A stretch of DNA of 64,000 bases from Ignisphaera cupida. GTDB taxonomy: Archaea > Thermoproteota > Thermoprotei_A > Sulfolobales > Ignisphaeraceae. Under the pieces are notes generated by a model. It was not told the origin of the DNA. It searched no databases and worked only from the letters and a program-made list of their open reading frames with translations. Location of the stretch: positions 1 to 64,000 of the forward strand of contig NZ_JASNVW010000006.1 of assembly GCF_030186535.1 (NCBI RefSeq). The letters are read 5' to 3'. Shown here piece by piece: positions 17,169 through 26,539 of this stretch. Each line of letters begins with the position of its first letter. Position 1 is the first letter of the stretch. Position numbers and translations under genes: made by a program.

Positions 17169-18098
17169 TTAAGAAATTTTAGATTGTATAGCTTCAACTA
17201 CTTTCAAATTCTCAACAGCATCATACAAACTTGGTGCATAGGTAGCAGGCCTTGTTTTAACAACTTCTATAAACCATTCCAACTCCTTTTTCAATGGCTC
17301 ATAATACTCTACTTGAATAACATTCTCTTGTGCTTGAACCTTAGCATTTGACGTATCATAGTATAGTATTTTACCTTTGCTTGTGTCAGCTCTTACAAAT
17401 AGTTTTGGTGTAATCACATCAATTTCACGGATTTTATAAGGTGAAAAACCATCTACATGTAGAATACAGTAAATGTTATTTGTTGTTCTTAGAACTGCTA
17501 ATACTATTTCGTCATATGGTAGTTTAATTTTCTTTGAATCGATAACCTCAGCTATTTCATTACTTGTTATATATCTACACAAATCTATGTCATGTACTGC
17601 TAAATCTAATAGTACAGGGTAAGAAAGCATGTGTTCAGGTCTTTTAGAAAGTCTTTTGAAAATAATATAGGTTATGGCTTCATTTAATAGAATTTCTCTA
17701 AGTTTATTAACTGTAGGATCAAACCGCATTATCATTCCAGGTGCTGCTACAAGCTTGTTTGAATGCACTATTTCTAAAAGTTTCATAGCATCATAAACAG
17801 ATGTTGCAACAGGCTTTTCTATTAATGCATGCTTACCTTCAATTAAAACACCTTCTGCAACTTTAAATAACTCGCTAATAGATGTTGAAATGATTACTGC
17901 ATCAACATGTTTAAGCATTTCACGATAATCTGTTTTTGCTATTGGCACTTTAAACTCATTTTTAATGGCTAAAACAAGATCCTCTTTGACATCGCATATC
18001 GCCTCCAGCTTCACCTTACCCTCATATTCCAATTGTTTTAAAACTCTTACATGATTTTTGCCCCATCGACCTACGCCTATTACACCGATTCTTAACAT
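17169..18098 (-). CDS. Gfo/Idh/MocA-family oxidoreductase
   Basis: 309 aa NAD(P)-dependent sugar-type dehydrogenase. Rossmann motif GVIGVGRWGKNH at 5-16, the EKPVA motif near 95 (Lys for catalysis), and the YPVLLDLAVHDIDLCRY segment holding the expected Asp and His near 170. It overlaps the membrane glycosyltransferase gene upstream by 7 bases (ATGTTAA), so the two are translationally coupled. A role in making a sugar nucleotide or modified sugar for glycan assembly is inferred; substrate unknown. Confidence 0.85.
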   Translation of the reverse strand: MLRIGVIGVGRWGKNHVRVLKQLEYEGKVKLEAICDVKEDLVLAIKNEFKVPIAKTDYREMLKHVDAVIISTSISELFKVAEGVLIEGKHALIEKPVATSVYDAMKLLEIVHSNKLVAAPGMIMRFDPTVNKLREILLNEAITYIIFKRLSKRPEHMLSYPVLLDLAVHDIDLCRYITSNEIAEVIDSKKIKLPYDEIVLAVLRTTNNIYCILHVDGFSPYKIREIDVITPKLFVRADTSKGKILYYDTSNAKVQAQENVIQVEYYEPLKKELEWFIEVVKTRPATYAPSLYDAVENLKVVEAIQSKIS

Positions 18099-19516
18099 GA
18101 TGTTTCACCATACAATGATTTATAATGCAAAATTAATAGCAGCATTAAAAGTATTTGTGCAAGTATGACAAGACCTACAAGACAAATCTTTTTAACATCA
18201 ATTAACGTTGTAATATAGTTTATTGTTTCTAAAAAATCGCTTGGTGCAACTATTCTAATTGGCAATAAAGAATATTGCTGAAATATGCTAAGCGCATAGA
18301 TAATGTAATAGTTTATTGATTGCATAAATAGTGTACGAGCATCCCAATAACCAAGATCTTCAGCCATAAATGTTGGTTCTGCGCTTACAGCAGGAGCTAG
18401 ATAGAGCATTATTCCAGTCATCGGTACCGAAACTAGCAAAACTAGTAGAGTTGTTAGCAAGTAAAACTTTCTTAAAATTTGACAATCAAGTGCTATTATT
18501 GATGTTGGTACAATCCAAACTAAGTAATTTGTATTACCAATTTTGCCAAATACTATTGTTAGCAAAAGCAATATTGATGTTGATAAAGCCAAGAATCTTA
18601 ACGAAACATAGGGTTTTTGCCTCATGATAATGATGAATCCAAGAACTGTGAAAGAAAGTGCAATAACAAAAGGTATTGTCCAGAGGTTATCTATAATGTT
18701 GTTATATTTAGTTATATTGGATTCTAGAACAAATGTTGCTATAGCCCAAGGAGAAGCATCTTGAGGAGGTCTTGTAGCATGAAAACTTATCACATTCTCT
18801 ACAAAGTTTTTGCCAGATGCAACAATGAATGGCGTTGTAATGGCTAATCCAATAACAAGTGCTATGGCAATATACTCAATAACCTTTCTAAACCCACCTC
18901 TTCTATATAGAAAAATCATATGAAGTATTGCAATAACAGCAACTATGGGCTTTATCAATGTGGCTATGGCTAGGGATGCTGCAGCTTTAAAATGTTTTCC
19001 ACTCCAAATATAAAGAGTTGAAAGCAGTACAAACAACGCAACTAAGACATCAAATTGAAGTGCAAATAGTATCTGAAGGAATGGAAGACTTAATAACCAA
19101 AGCAAAGCTATTTCAAATCCTCTACTCTTTCTAATAACTTTAAAAATTATGTAAGCAGGAACTACAACTAATATCAGTTTGAGTATTGCGTATCTCAATT
19201 GATATGGCATTATCATGGCAAGAGCATAAATAGAAACAAACATTATTACTGCTATAGGGGGATAAGGAACTTTGCATGTTGGTACTCTACATAATCTATA
19301 TAATGAGAATAAGTATAGAGGTCCATTCTTCTCTAAAATTCTGTACCAAGAAATCCACCACATTATGTCATAGTAATTCCAACCAATAACTAGAGAAGTT
19401 GACAATAGCAGTAATATTAATATCAATATATATTTTCTTCGTCGATCATATAAACTTGGAAAAACTTTCCTACAGTCTTCTACATTCTCTGAAAACTCCT
19501 TACACGTACTCCACAT
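18092..19516 (-). CDS. Polytopic membrane glycosyltransferase (GT-C, GT87/DUF2029-like)
   Basis: 474 aa with about ten to twelve hydrophobic segments from residue 29 to the C-terminus and an extracytoplasmic first loop with WWISWYRILEKNGPLYLF. The helix-loop ATLIKP near 185 and FHATRPPQDASPWA near 250 resemble polyprenyl-phosphate mannosyltransferases of the GT-C fold. Such enzymes use dolichol-phosphate-linked sugars on the outer face of the membrane. Coupled to a sugar-type dehydrogenase. The donor and acceptor cannot be read from the sequence. Confidence 0.7.
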   Translation of the reverse strand: MWSTCKEFSENVEDCRKVFPSLYDRRRKYILILILLLLSTSLVIGWNYYDIMWWISWYRILEKNGPLYLFSLYRLCRVPTCKVPYPPIAVIMFVSIYALAMIMPYQLRYAILKLILVVVPAYIIFKVIRKSRGFEIALLWLLSLPFLQILFALQFDVLVALFVLLSTLYIWSGKHFKAAASLAIATLIKPIVAVIAILHMIFLYRRGGFRKVIEYIAIALVIGLAITTPFIVASGKNFVENVISFHATRPPQDASPWAIATFVLESNITKYNNIIDNLWTIPFVIALSFTVLGFIIIMRQKPYVSLRFLALSTSILLLLTIVFGKIGNTNYLVWIVPTSIIALDCQILRKFYLLTTLLVLLVSVPMTGIMLYLAPAVSAEPTFMAEDLGYWDARTLFMQSINYYIIYALSIFQQYSLLPIRIVAPSDFLETINYITTLIDVKKICLVGLVILAQILLMLLLILHYKSLYGETSC

Positions 19517-19577
19517 AGGTACTAGCCTAATATCTAGTAAAAATTATGTATATTTTTAAATAGTTTTCATCATTATG

Positions 19578-19967
19578 TTACGAACATTTAAGCATTTCTA
19601 AGGCTGCTTCTGTAAATGTCTTCCCTTTTTCATTCTCAATTTTTTTAATTTTTTGATAAAGCTCTATATGTGGCTTATCTTTTTGTCTTACAAAATATGT
19701 TATGTGATTTACTAGTTGTTTTGCATCTGTAAAGATCTTTCCACAGGCTTCGCAACGCCAACAAGGTTCTTTTACACTCTTCCTTTCTTTAGAAGATGAA
19801 GAGGCGGTTAATGTAGCACCTATTTGAGTAATCTTTCCAAGTATTTCATACCAAAGGTCATAAGGGTTTTCATCACATATTCTAGCAATAGACTTAACAA
19901 CTTCTATAGTAAATGGTGCCCCAGAGTTTTTCGCAATTTCAATGAGTTTTTCACTACAATCTTTCAA
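19578..19967 (-). CDS. Hypothetical protein with C2H2-like zinc finger
   Basis: 129 aa. Residues about 1-60 are helical without recognised family. Residues about 70-100 hold CEACGKIFTDAKQLVNH, then HIELYQKI after a basic loop, a C2H2-type finger with an atypical second His. A Ser-rich basic linker connects the two. Nucleic-acid or protein binding is plausible. No operon partner is evident; the gene ends about 60 bp from the glycosyltransferase start. Confidence 0.55.
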   Translation of the reverse strand: MKDCSEKLIEIAKNSGAPFTIEVVKSIARICDENPYDLWYEILGKITQIGATLTASSSSKERKSVKEPCWRCEACGKIFTDAKQLVNHITYFVRQKDKPHIELYQKIKKIENEKGKTFTEAALEMLKCS

Positions 19968-20029
19968 TTTATTCGCCAGAGAAAAACTATTTTTTATAGC
20001 ATTTAATAAGCTTGCTACACAAAATGTTG

Positions 20030-20089
20030 TTATGTGATGAATGTGGTGGCCTTGCTGAATATGTGATGATGCTTAGAAGGGCTGATTGA
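20030..20089 (+). ncRNA. C/D box sRNA upstream of tRNA-Met
   Basis: Near-perfect double guide: C GTGATGA (20034-20040), 14-nt guide, D' CTGA (20055-20058), C' GTGATGA (20063-20069), 12-nt guide, D CTGA (20082-20085). It lies 64 bases before the tRNA-Met gene on the same strand, with a separate TATA-like element in between. Targets not assigned; neither guide pairs well with the tRNAs in this window. Confidence 0.85.
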
Positions 20090-20111
20090 AGAAGGGTCAT
20101 AACGATGAATA

Positions 20112-20126
20112 AGACTTATAAAGTCT
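20112..20126 (+). promoter_or_regulatory. TATA box of tRNA-Met within a short palindrome
   Basis: AGACTT-ATA-AAGTCT; the central CTTATAAAG is a good archaeal box A about 27-34 bases before the tRNA 5' end. The symmetry probably reflects the TATA core. Confidence 0.5.
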
Positions 20127-20148
20127 AGACAGTAAATGATGTTTTTGA

Positions 20149-20240
20149 GCCGCCGTAGCTCAGCCTGGTAGAGCGCCGGACTCATATGCTATTTAGGTTG
20201 GGAGATCCGGTGGTCGCGGGTTCAAGTCCCGCCGGCGGCA
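20149..20240 (+). tRNA. tRNA-Met(CAU), elongator type, with intron
   Basis: Acceptor stem GCCGCCG/CGGCGGC with discriminator A, D arm, anticodon stem CCGGA/TCCGG and T arm all fold. The anticodon CAU occupies 34-36. An 18-nt intron (20187-20204) sits after base 37, the canonical archaeal site cut by the splicing endonuclease at a bulge-helix-bulge. The acceptor is not that of an initiator (which starts AGCGGG in archaea). A tRNA-Ile2 with modified C34 cannot be fully excluded. The spliced body matches the tRNA-Thr(CGU) of this window at 69 of 74 positions. Confidence 0.9.
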
Positions 20241-20300
20241 TTATTCATCTCTATTATTGGGTTTCAAATTAATAAATATGTTATTCTGGAGAGAGTATTT

Positions 20301-20777
20301 TTGGTGTTGTACTTGCCGTCTTTAGGTTTTGAACTAGATGATATAATGATATGTATCTATGCATTGAATGATAAAGACATGGACTGTGTTTCAGAATCAT
20401 TACAGGCTATTTATGAAATATCATCATTTTTAGGAGTTAAAATAAGGTACTCTACATTCTCATCACTAGTAAACTATGTGAGAAGCTGGGCTATGTTAAC
20501 AGACTTTGAAAAAGAGCAATTGGCTGAGTTAATAAGGCTTCTAATAGAGGAATACAGAAGATATGAATATGAAGAGGTTAAGAAAATAGCGCAAAAAATA
20601 TTTAAAATTGCTATAGGAGCTCAAATAGAATTTAAATCAGCAAAAGACGCCATAGAACTAGCACTAAATGTTACCTACGCACTTCTAGTAAGCACAGTGG
20701 CAGTTGAGTCTTCAGAAAAGGATAGTGGCTTGGTAATGGAGCTGATAAAGCCTCAAGAAGCTAATATAATAGCTTAG
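20301..20777 (+). CDS. Hypothetical helical protein
   Basis: 158 aa from TTG 20301 with GGAGAG six bases upstream. No family recognised. Predicted almost entirely alpha-helical: FEKEQLAELIRLLIEEYRRYEY and KKIAQKIFKIAIGAQIEF form amphipathic helices. The last 15 residues are polar. It lies alone between two tRNA genes. Codon use resembles the neighbours, so it is probably a real gene. Confidence 0.55.
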   Translation: MVLYLPSLGFELDDIMICIYALNDKDMDCVSESLQAIYEISSFLGVKIRYSTFSSLVNYVRSWAMLTDFEKEQLAELIRLLIEEYRRYEYEEVKKIAQKIFKIAIGAQIEFKSAKDAIELALNVTYALLVSTVAVESSEKDSGLVMELIKPQEANIIA

Positions 20778-20937
20778 AATAAGCTTATTTCCTCATATAT
20801 GAAGAGAAAATAAAGGCTTGTAATGCATAACCCATTCAAATCATAGTTTTAGGTATATATCGAAAAACTTAAAATTACAACAGCTTAGAATAAACACTGT
20901 AGCTTAAAACCTCTAAAAACTAAGAGCTGAAAAACTT

Positions 20938-21014
20938 GGGGCCGTAGTTTAGCTTGGTAGAATGCGGGGCTTGGGCCCCCGTGGTCCGGGGTTCAAATCC
21001 CCGCGGCCCCACCA
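20938..21014 (+). tRNA. tRNA-Pro(UGG)
   Basis: Acceptor GGGGCCG/CGGCCCC, D arm, anticodon stem CGGGG/CCCCG with loop CTTGGGC (anticodon TGG), T arm with GGTTCAAAT. Discriminator A at 21011, and CCA is encoded (21012-21014). No intron. A TATA-like CTTAAAA lies about 35 bases upstream. Confidence 0.93.
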
Positions 21015-21220
21015 AGAAATAAACCAATTTTACACATAAGCTTTGGTCTGTATCAATATTACTTTCAGGCGATTTCCAGCTTAGTTATGGTAATTACAGT
21101 AAAGTAAATAGATATGATATTTGGAAAACATTATCTTAAGATTTAATCCCAATAACATTCTTGTTCATCTATAGTTATTATTGCTCTGTTTTAGCCAAGT
21201 ATTTTTAGTAGGTGAGTCTC

Positions 21221-22732
21221 TTGGAAAATGCCAAATATGTTTATGTTACTACACCCATATACTACCCTAATGATAAGCCTCATTTAGGACATGCCTATAC
21301 AACTGTTCTTGCAGATATTGTTAGCAGATGGTATAGGTTAATAGGTTATGAAGTGTTCTTTCTAACAGGAACTGACGAACATGGTGCTAAGTTGCAGAAA
21401 GAAGCTGAGAAAAGAGGAAGGGATCCTAAGAGTTTTGTTGATGAAATGTCAAGTATTTTCAAAGATTATTGGAGAAAACTGGATATAAGTTTCAACAGAT
21501 TTATTAGAACAACTGATGAAGATCATGAAGCTCTTGTAAGAAATGTTCTGAATTTGCTTAATGAGCGTGGCTACATTTATCGTGGAATGTACAAGGGATG
21601 GTATTGTACAGCATGTGAAAGGTATTACAGCGATAGAGAATATGTTGTTGAGAATAACACACCTTTATGTCCTATTCACAGAAGACCATTGGAACTCGTT
21701 GAAGAAGAAACATATTTTTTAAAGCTTTCACAATTCAAAGACGCTGTGTTAAAGATTTTGAAAGAAGCAGATGTTGTGTATCCAAAGCAATATGCAGATG
21801 AGGTCATATCCAAAATTGAGTTGGAGGGGTTGCAAGATCTGTCTATCGCTAGACCAAAAGAGAGGGTTAGTTGGGGCATAGAACTGCCATTTGATTCTAG
21901 ATTCACAGTTTATGTATGGATAGATGCGTTACTCAACTACTTAACTGGAGCAGGTCTTGATAAGAATGAAAAACAGTTCAAAAATCTTTGGAGCAACTCT
22001 ATACAGTTCATAGGTAAGGACATTCTATGGTTTCACACAGCAATATGGTTCTCACTACTCCTAATGCTAGGTTTGCCACCACCAAAAAAGCTTGTTGTGC
22101 ATGGCTATTTAACTGTTAAAGGAATTAAAATGGGTAAATCAACAGGAAATGTAACTTCAATTGATGATATGATTGCTAGATATGGAAGTTCTGATGCGGT
22201 AAGGTTCATAATAGCTAGAATAGCCAACTTTGAGAAAGATTCTGAGGTTTCGTGGGATATATACGACTCTATATATATGGGGGATCTCGTTAACAACTAT
22301 GGTAATCTGGTTAGAAGAGTAACAAGTTTGGCTATAAAGATATTTGGTGGTGTTGTAAAAAAAGAAGTGGATTATGAGCATGCAAAGAAAGTTGAAAGCT
22401 TAACTCAAAAAGCAATAGAGCATTATAACAATATTAGAATAGCTGAAGCAGTGAAGACAACACTTGATATAGCACATGAAACAAATGCATATCTAAACAA
22501 GCAAGAGCCTTGGAACAAGGAAAACCCAGTTGAAACAATATACTCAGCACTAGAATCCATAAGATTAGCATCTCTACTTTTACACCCAATAATGCCAAAC
22601 ATAACAAGTCAAATCATAAATGTGTTAGGAATAAGCACAGAAAAATCGTTAAAACAATTCATGTTTGGTTATATAAATGAGTATAGGGTAAAGGAAGCCC
22701 CAATACCATTCAAAAAATTGTCAATGAAATAA
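21221..22732 (+). CDS. metG: Methionyl-tRNA synthetase, bacterial type
   Basis: About 503 aa from TTG 21221 (GGTGAG at 21211-21216; a GTG at 21212 is the alternative). Class I signature TTPIYYPNDKPHLGH with HLGH at 21-24, and KMGKS near 303. A single zinc knuckle CTAC...CPIH lies near 130-150. The sequence around both signatures follows the bacterial (Thermus/Thermotoga-like) form, not the archaeal/eukaryotic form with its ANGPIHLGH signature and two knuckles. No C-terminal tRNA-binding (EMAP-like) domain. Suggests lateral acquisition; whether an archaeal MetRS also exists lies outside the window. Confidence 0.92.
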   Translation: MENAKYVYVTTPIYYPNDKPHLGHAYTTVLADIVSRWYRLIGYEVFFLTGTDEHGAKLQKEAEKRGRDPKSFVDEMSSIFKDYWRKLDISFNRFIRTTDEDHEALVRNVLNLLNERGYIYRGMYKGWYCTACERYYSDREYVVENNTPLCPIHRRPLELVEEETYFLKLSQFKDAVLKILKEADVVYPKQYADEVISKIELEGLQDLSIARPKERVSWGIELPFDSRFTVYVWIDALLNYLTGAGLDKNEKQFKNLWSNSIQFIGKDILWFHTAIWFSLLLMLGLPPPKKLVVHGYLTVKGIKMGKSTGNVTSIDDMIARYGSSDAVRFIIARIANFEKDSEVSWDIYDSIYMGDLVNNYGNLVRRVTSLAIKIFGGVVKKEVDYEHAKKVESLTQKAIEHYNNIRIAEAVKTTLDIAHETNAYLNKQEPWNKENPVETIYSALESIRLASLLLHPIMPNITSQIINVLGISTEKSLKQFMFGYINEYRVKEAPIPFKKLSMK

Positions 22733-22792
22733 AGCCGAGCAAGATACAAAACACTTAAAGCAACACAAAAACACATTACTATTTATTAAAGA

Positions 22793-22866
22793 GCCGCCGT
22801 AGCTCAGCCTGGTAGAGCGCCGGCCTCGTAAGCCGGTGGTCGCGGGTTCAAATCCCGCCGGCGGCT
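22793..22866 (+). tRNA. tRNA-Thr(CGU)
   Basis: Acceptor GCCGCCG/CGGCGGC, anticodon stem CCGGC/GCCGG, loop CTCGTAA giving anticodon CGT, discriminator T, no encoded CCA, no intron. Differs from the spliced tRNA-Met upstream at five positions: 31, 35, 39, one T-loop base and 73. Confidence 0.93.
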
Positions 22867-23045
22867 CTACAAAAACTTTGAATTATATTCACCATAATAG
22901 TTCTACAATGGTATTACACAACCTTCTCATCAACAACATTCTCAATTCAAATGCTTAGTACATTCCACCAAAATTTTTCTTCTTTCATTGTTTTGATCAT
23001 GTTACAATACAGTTTATAAAGTCAATATAGTTATTGGAGTGAAAG

Positions 23046-23516
23046 ATGTACAAGGCAAAAAGACCTCGTTGTATAGAAAAGATTAGAAAAGGTTTAAGTG
23101 AAGCTGTCGTAATTATGATAGTGATACTAATAGCTGTTGTAGTGGGTTTTGCAATTAAGTCTTGGTATGATGCACAAGTGAGAAAGTTACCAGCTACAGA
23201 TATGGCTGTTGCTGAGTGGAGTGCCACATTTAGCCAAGGCAAATATATAGTTGCAGTCAATGTTAGAAATAATTTGGATAGAAATTTGCAAGTTATAGGT
23301 TACAGAGTAACACTTGCAAATGGCTCAACAGTAAATAACGTAAACATAATACCTGCACTTCCACAAACACTTAATTTGAAAAGTAGTCAAAGCTTTGTAA
23401 TAACTATACCTGTAAAATCCTCATCAGATTCACCAATATCTGTAGAAGTACAGGTACAAGACACATCAACAGAAACAACAGCATGGATCAAGGCAGTTGG
23501 CGGAATACAAATGTAA
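23046..23516 (+). CDS. Archaeal type IV pilin-like protein (class III signal peptide)
   Basis: 156 aa. Basic N-terminus ending in RKG at 14-16, then LSEAVVIMIVILIAVVVGF: a PibD-type prepilin site (cleavage after Gly16) followed by the hydrophobic pilin helix. The rest is beta-rich with Thr/Ser/Asn repeats, like a pilin head domain. GGAGTG precedes ATG 23046 and TTTATAAAG lies about 28 bases before. It is followed by a secretion ATPase and a TadC-like membrane protein, so it is probably the subunit of a small pilus or adhesion filament. Confidence 0.85.
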   Translation: MYKAKRPRCIEKIRKGLSEAVVIMIVILIAVVVGFAIKSWYDAQVRKLPATDMAVAEWSATFSQGKYIVAVNVRNNLDRNLQVIGYRVTLANGSTVNNVNIIPALPQTLNLKSSQSFVITIPVKSSSDSPISVEVQVQDTSTETTAWIKAVGGIQM

Positions 23517-23660
23517 TGGGATTTTAATGCTATTTACTACGAATGAATTTAAAACAAACTTTTATTTTTAATTCTTATCAATTAATAAATTTGGATACTA
23601 ATTCAAATAATGCAAAATTCTATTCCTTATGCTTATTACCAAGTAATGGCGGTTTAGATA

Positions 23661-25082
23661 ATGAAGTTAAGCATTAAGAATCTCGTAAAGCATTTAATCA
23701 TTTTTTCACGATTACCTAGAAGAAATACGAAGTATGAACTTGGAAGGGACTCTACTAGGTATATACCTATTGTTGGTAATGTTTTGTTTAGTTATGTTGT
23801 TGGTGCTTACAAGATTGATATTACTAATGATAATGGTGAAACGATATATGTAGCAACTCCTCTAATAGACAAACATATTTTTGATTCTATAGAGAGTAGG
23901 CTAGATGATATTATTGCGCTTATGAGGAAAGGTAATGATATAGGTGATGTACTTGTTGAAGTAATTGGTATTGATAGAGGTAACGTGGCAGAAGCTATTT
24001 ATGCCTTAAGATCTGTTACTGGTTATGGAAAGTTACAGATCTTTCTTGATGATCCATACATAACAGATATTTCTATTGTTGGCCCTGGTCATGTGTGGGT
24101 TAAGCATTCATGGGTTGAGCAAAAAATTCCAGAGGTGGACTTTATAAGAACTAATATAGTTTTGGAATCATTTGACGAGGTTGTAAAGCTTCAGCAACTC
24201 ATAGCAACTAAATGTGGTACGTATATATCAACATCGAATCCAATAGTTGATACAGCTTTACCACCTAAAGACGGTGGTCATAGAGTTCACATGGTTGCAT
24301 ATACAATTTCAACATCTAGAAGACCTGAAATAGTGATTAGAAAGAAGATGCCTAATCCACCAAGTATTTATCACATGGTAAACCAGGGTGTTTTGCCTAA
24401 AGCTGTTGCAGATTTATTCAAGGTTTTAATACGTGCAAGGGGTTCAATGATAATAGCTGGACCGCCTGGTTCAGGCAAGACAACATTACTTAGAAGCCTG
24501 CTCTACTCCTTTGTTCCTCCTGGATGGAAGGTAGCAATAATAGAAGATACTGGTGAAATAGATCCTCCACCAGGCTCGTCATGGGTTAGATATACAACAT
24601 TTGAACTTGGAGTTGTAAAGATAGATCTTTTTGACTTGGCCAAAGCTGCTTTAAGATCATCGGCAACAAAAATTATTGTTGTTGGTGAAACAAGAGGAGA
24701 AGAGGCAAAGGTTTTGGTAAATGCTCTACTTGCTGGACTTGGAGGATATTCAACATTTCATGGATCTAGCCCAGAAGAGGTTATTACAAGGTTTACAGGT
24801 CCACCAATTAACTTGTCACCTGTGCAAGTAGCAATGTTTAATTTTATAGCTATTATGGGCTATGGTGAAAAACCTAAGAGGCAGCTAAAAAGGCTTGTGG
24901 AACTTATTTATAATGCTGAAAAAGGTTATATGGATTTTAATATTGTGTGGGATAGGGAAAAGGATGGACTAAATATATCATTTGAAGAGCTTGTTAAGAG
25001 GATTAGGAGATGGAGTGAGCTAAGAATTAAGACAGAGATACCAATAGAACAAATATTAAATACTGGTGATGTACTATCATGA
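23661..25082 (+). CDS. Type II/IV secretion (pilus assembly) ATPase
   Basis: 473 aa. Walker A GPPGSGKT at 267-274, Asp box IIEDTGEID near 293-301, Walker B-region KIIVVGETRGEEA near 337-349 and His box STFHGSS near 364, all diagnostic of GspE/VirB11/TadA ATPases. It hydrolyses ATP on the cytoplasmic face to add pilin subunits. Its last codons overlap the next gene (ATGA at 25079-25082), coupling it to the membrane platform protein. The about 100 N-terminal residues form the usual variable domain. Confidence 0.92.
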   Translation: MKLSIKNLVKHLIIFSRLPRRNTKYELGRDSTRYIPIVGNVLFSYVVGAYKIDITNDNGETIYVATPLIDKHIFDSIESRLDDIIALMRKGNDIGDVLVEVIGIDRGNVAEAIYALRSVTGYGKLQIFLDDPYITDISIVGPGHVWVKHSWVEQKIPEVDFIRTNIVLESFDEVVKLQQLIATKCGTYISTSNPIVDTALPPKDGGHRVHMVAYTISTSRRPEIVIRKKMPNPPSIYHMVNQGVLPKAVADLFKVLIRARGSMIIAGPPGSGKTTLLRSLLYSFVPPGWKVAIIEDTGEIDPPPGSSWVRYTTFELGVVKIDLFDLAKAALRSSATKIIVVGETRGEEAKVLVNALLAGLGGYSTFHGSSPEEVITRFTGPPINLSPVQVAMFNFIAIMGYGEKPKRQLKRLVELIYNAEKGYMDFNIVWDREKDGLNISFEELVKRIRRWSELRIKTEIPIEQILNTGDVLS

Positions 25083-26539
25083 ACTTTGTCAATGTTGTGA
25101 TAAGTAGGTATAGGAGGTTAGTGGCTTTAGCAACAGGTAATTTAGGTAGATACAAAAAAGCCTTTGAGGAGATTAGAACAGCTTTGCTATTAACACCTGT
25201 GGCTTTTGTAGTTCCACTGCTCCTAGCTTTTCTTGGGGGTTTGCAGGATACATTAATGCTTGTCTTTTTGGGTACAGGTCTTGGCATATCTATATGGATA
25301 AAGGTTATAGATACCCTAACCTCAATTTCCAGTTATAGAAAGAAGCTTGATGAAGAACTTCCATTCTTTGTTTTAGAGGCCACAGCAGTTAGCAAAACAG
25401 GTTTGGAACCTGTGGAGTTGCTGAAATTTATAACAAATAGTAAAGTTCTATATGCTTTTAGTGAGCTTGGAAAAAGATTTTTAGGATTATTTGAAATTTA
25501 TGGAGTTTTTGAATCCTTATCATTTCTAAGCAGATTAGCAGGTGATAGAACAAGGCTTTTTCTATCAGAATACTTAGCATCGCTTTCCTCTGGAACAGCT
25601 CTTCAGTATTTAAGAGATAGAGCAATGGATTTTGTTAAAGGTATTGCAGTTAATGTTGAAAGAGCGCTCAACAGCAAAATAACCATATCTATATTAATTG
25701 CAATTCTATTTTCTATAGCTCCTGTTATACTTATTTCTATGTCAACAATGTTTATGGTAAACATTGAGCAGGGAACTGTAAGCGAGAATTCAACAATTAT
25801 AAATATAGTATCTGCTTTGATAGTTCTTGTATCAGCTCTTACATGTTTTATTTTACCCGACTATCCCTATGTATCGAAAGTTATAATAGATAAGAAAATG
25901 TTCATGGCTTATAGAGCACTATTTACATTTGGTACAATAGTCTTGGCCTTTCCACCACTAATGCTTGTACTTGATTTAGCTGATTTAAATACATTTAAAA
26001 CCTATGCCTTTTACAGCTCTATTGCAGCTATAGCTATTGGTGTTTACCCATTTATAAAAACTCTTACTTCTTTAACCATTAGAATAGACGATGTTGTAGA
26101 GTCTATGGCTAATCACATAAGAGTTTATAGAACAATGTACTTATTTAAATCTAATAAACTTGAGAATCTTGCAAAAAAGAGTACAAGACTATGGCTTATA
26201 GATTATTTAAATGAGTCCATAGAGTTTTTCAAAACATTTGGAGATACTGATCCATATATATTCGATATATTCACAATGTTCGTATTTGAAATTCAAAGAA
26301 TGCTAAGAAAAACAATGTTTTATATCTTATTGGTAATCGCAGCTATAGTTCTAGCACCATATTTATCAACAGCAACAATAAGTCTTGGTGCAGGTTTAGG
26401 AATGACCAAATCAATTATATCAATGGCGTATATAGCTACCACTTCATTTGGTTTTGTAGCAAGCAAAATAGCAATGGGAAAAAACATATCAACATTACTA
26501 CCAGGGTTTGCAGCACTGCTTTTCACATTAACACTATAA
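25079..26539 (+). CDS. TadC/GspF-like pilus assembly membrane protein
   Basis: 486 aa. Two TadC-type halves: each has a cytoplasmic helical bundle (first with LDEELPFFVLEATAVSKTGLEPVELL) and hydrophobic segments near 38-75, 198-225, 235-260, 275-330 and 415-485. It is the membrane platform of archaeal type IV pili and archaella, working with the ATPase encoded just before. Start ATG overlaps the ATPase stop by four bases. Confidence 0.85.
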   Translation: MNFVNVVISRYRRLVALATGNLGRYKKAFEEIRTALLLTPVAFVVPLLLAFLGGLQDTLMLVFLGTGLGISIWIKVIDTLTSISSYRKKLDEELPFFVLEATAVSKTGLEPVELLKFITNSKVLYAFSELGKRFLGLFEIYGVFESLSFLSRLAGDRTRLFLSEYLASLSSGTALQYLRDRAMDFVKGIAVNVERALNSKITISILIAILFSIAPVILISMSTMFMVNIEQGTVSENSTIINIVSALIVLVSALTCFILPDYPYVSKVIIDKKMFMAYRALFTFGTIVLAFPPLMLVLDLADLNTFKTYAFYSSIAAIAIGVYPFIKTLTSLTIRIDDVVESMANHIRVYRTMYLFKSNKLENLAKKSTRLWLIDYLNESIEFFKTFGDTDPYIFDIFTMFVFEIQRMLRKTMFYILLVIAAIVLAPYLSTATISLGAGLGMTKSIISMAYIATTSFGFVASKIAMGKNISTLLPGFAALLFTLTL

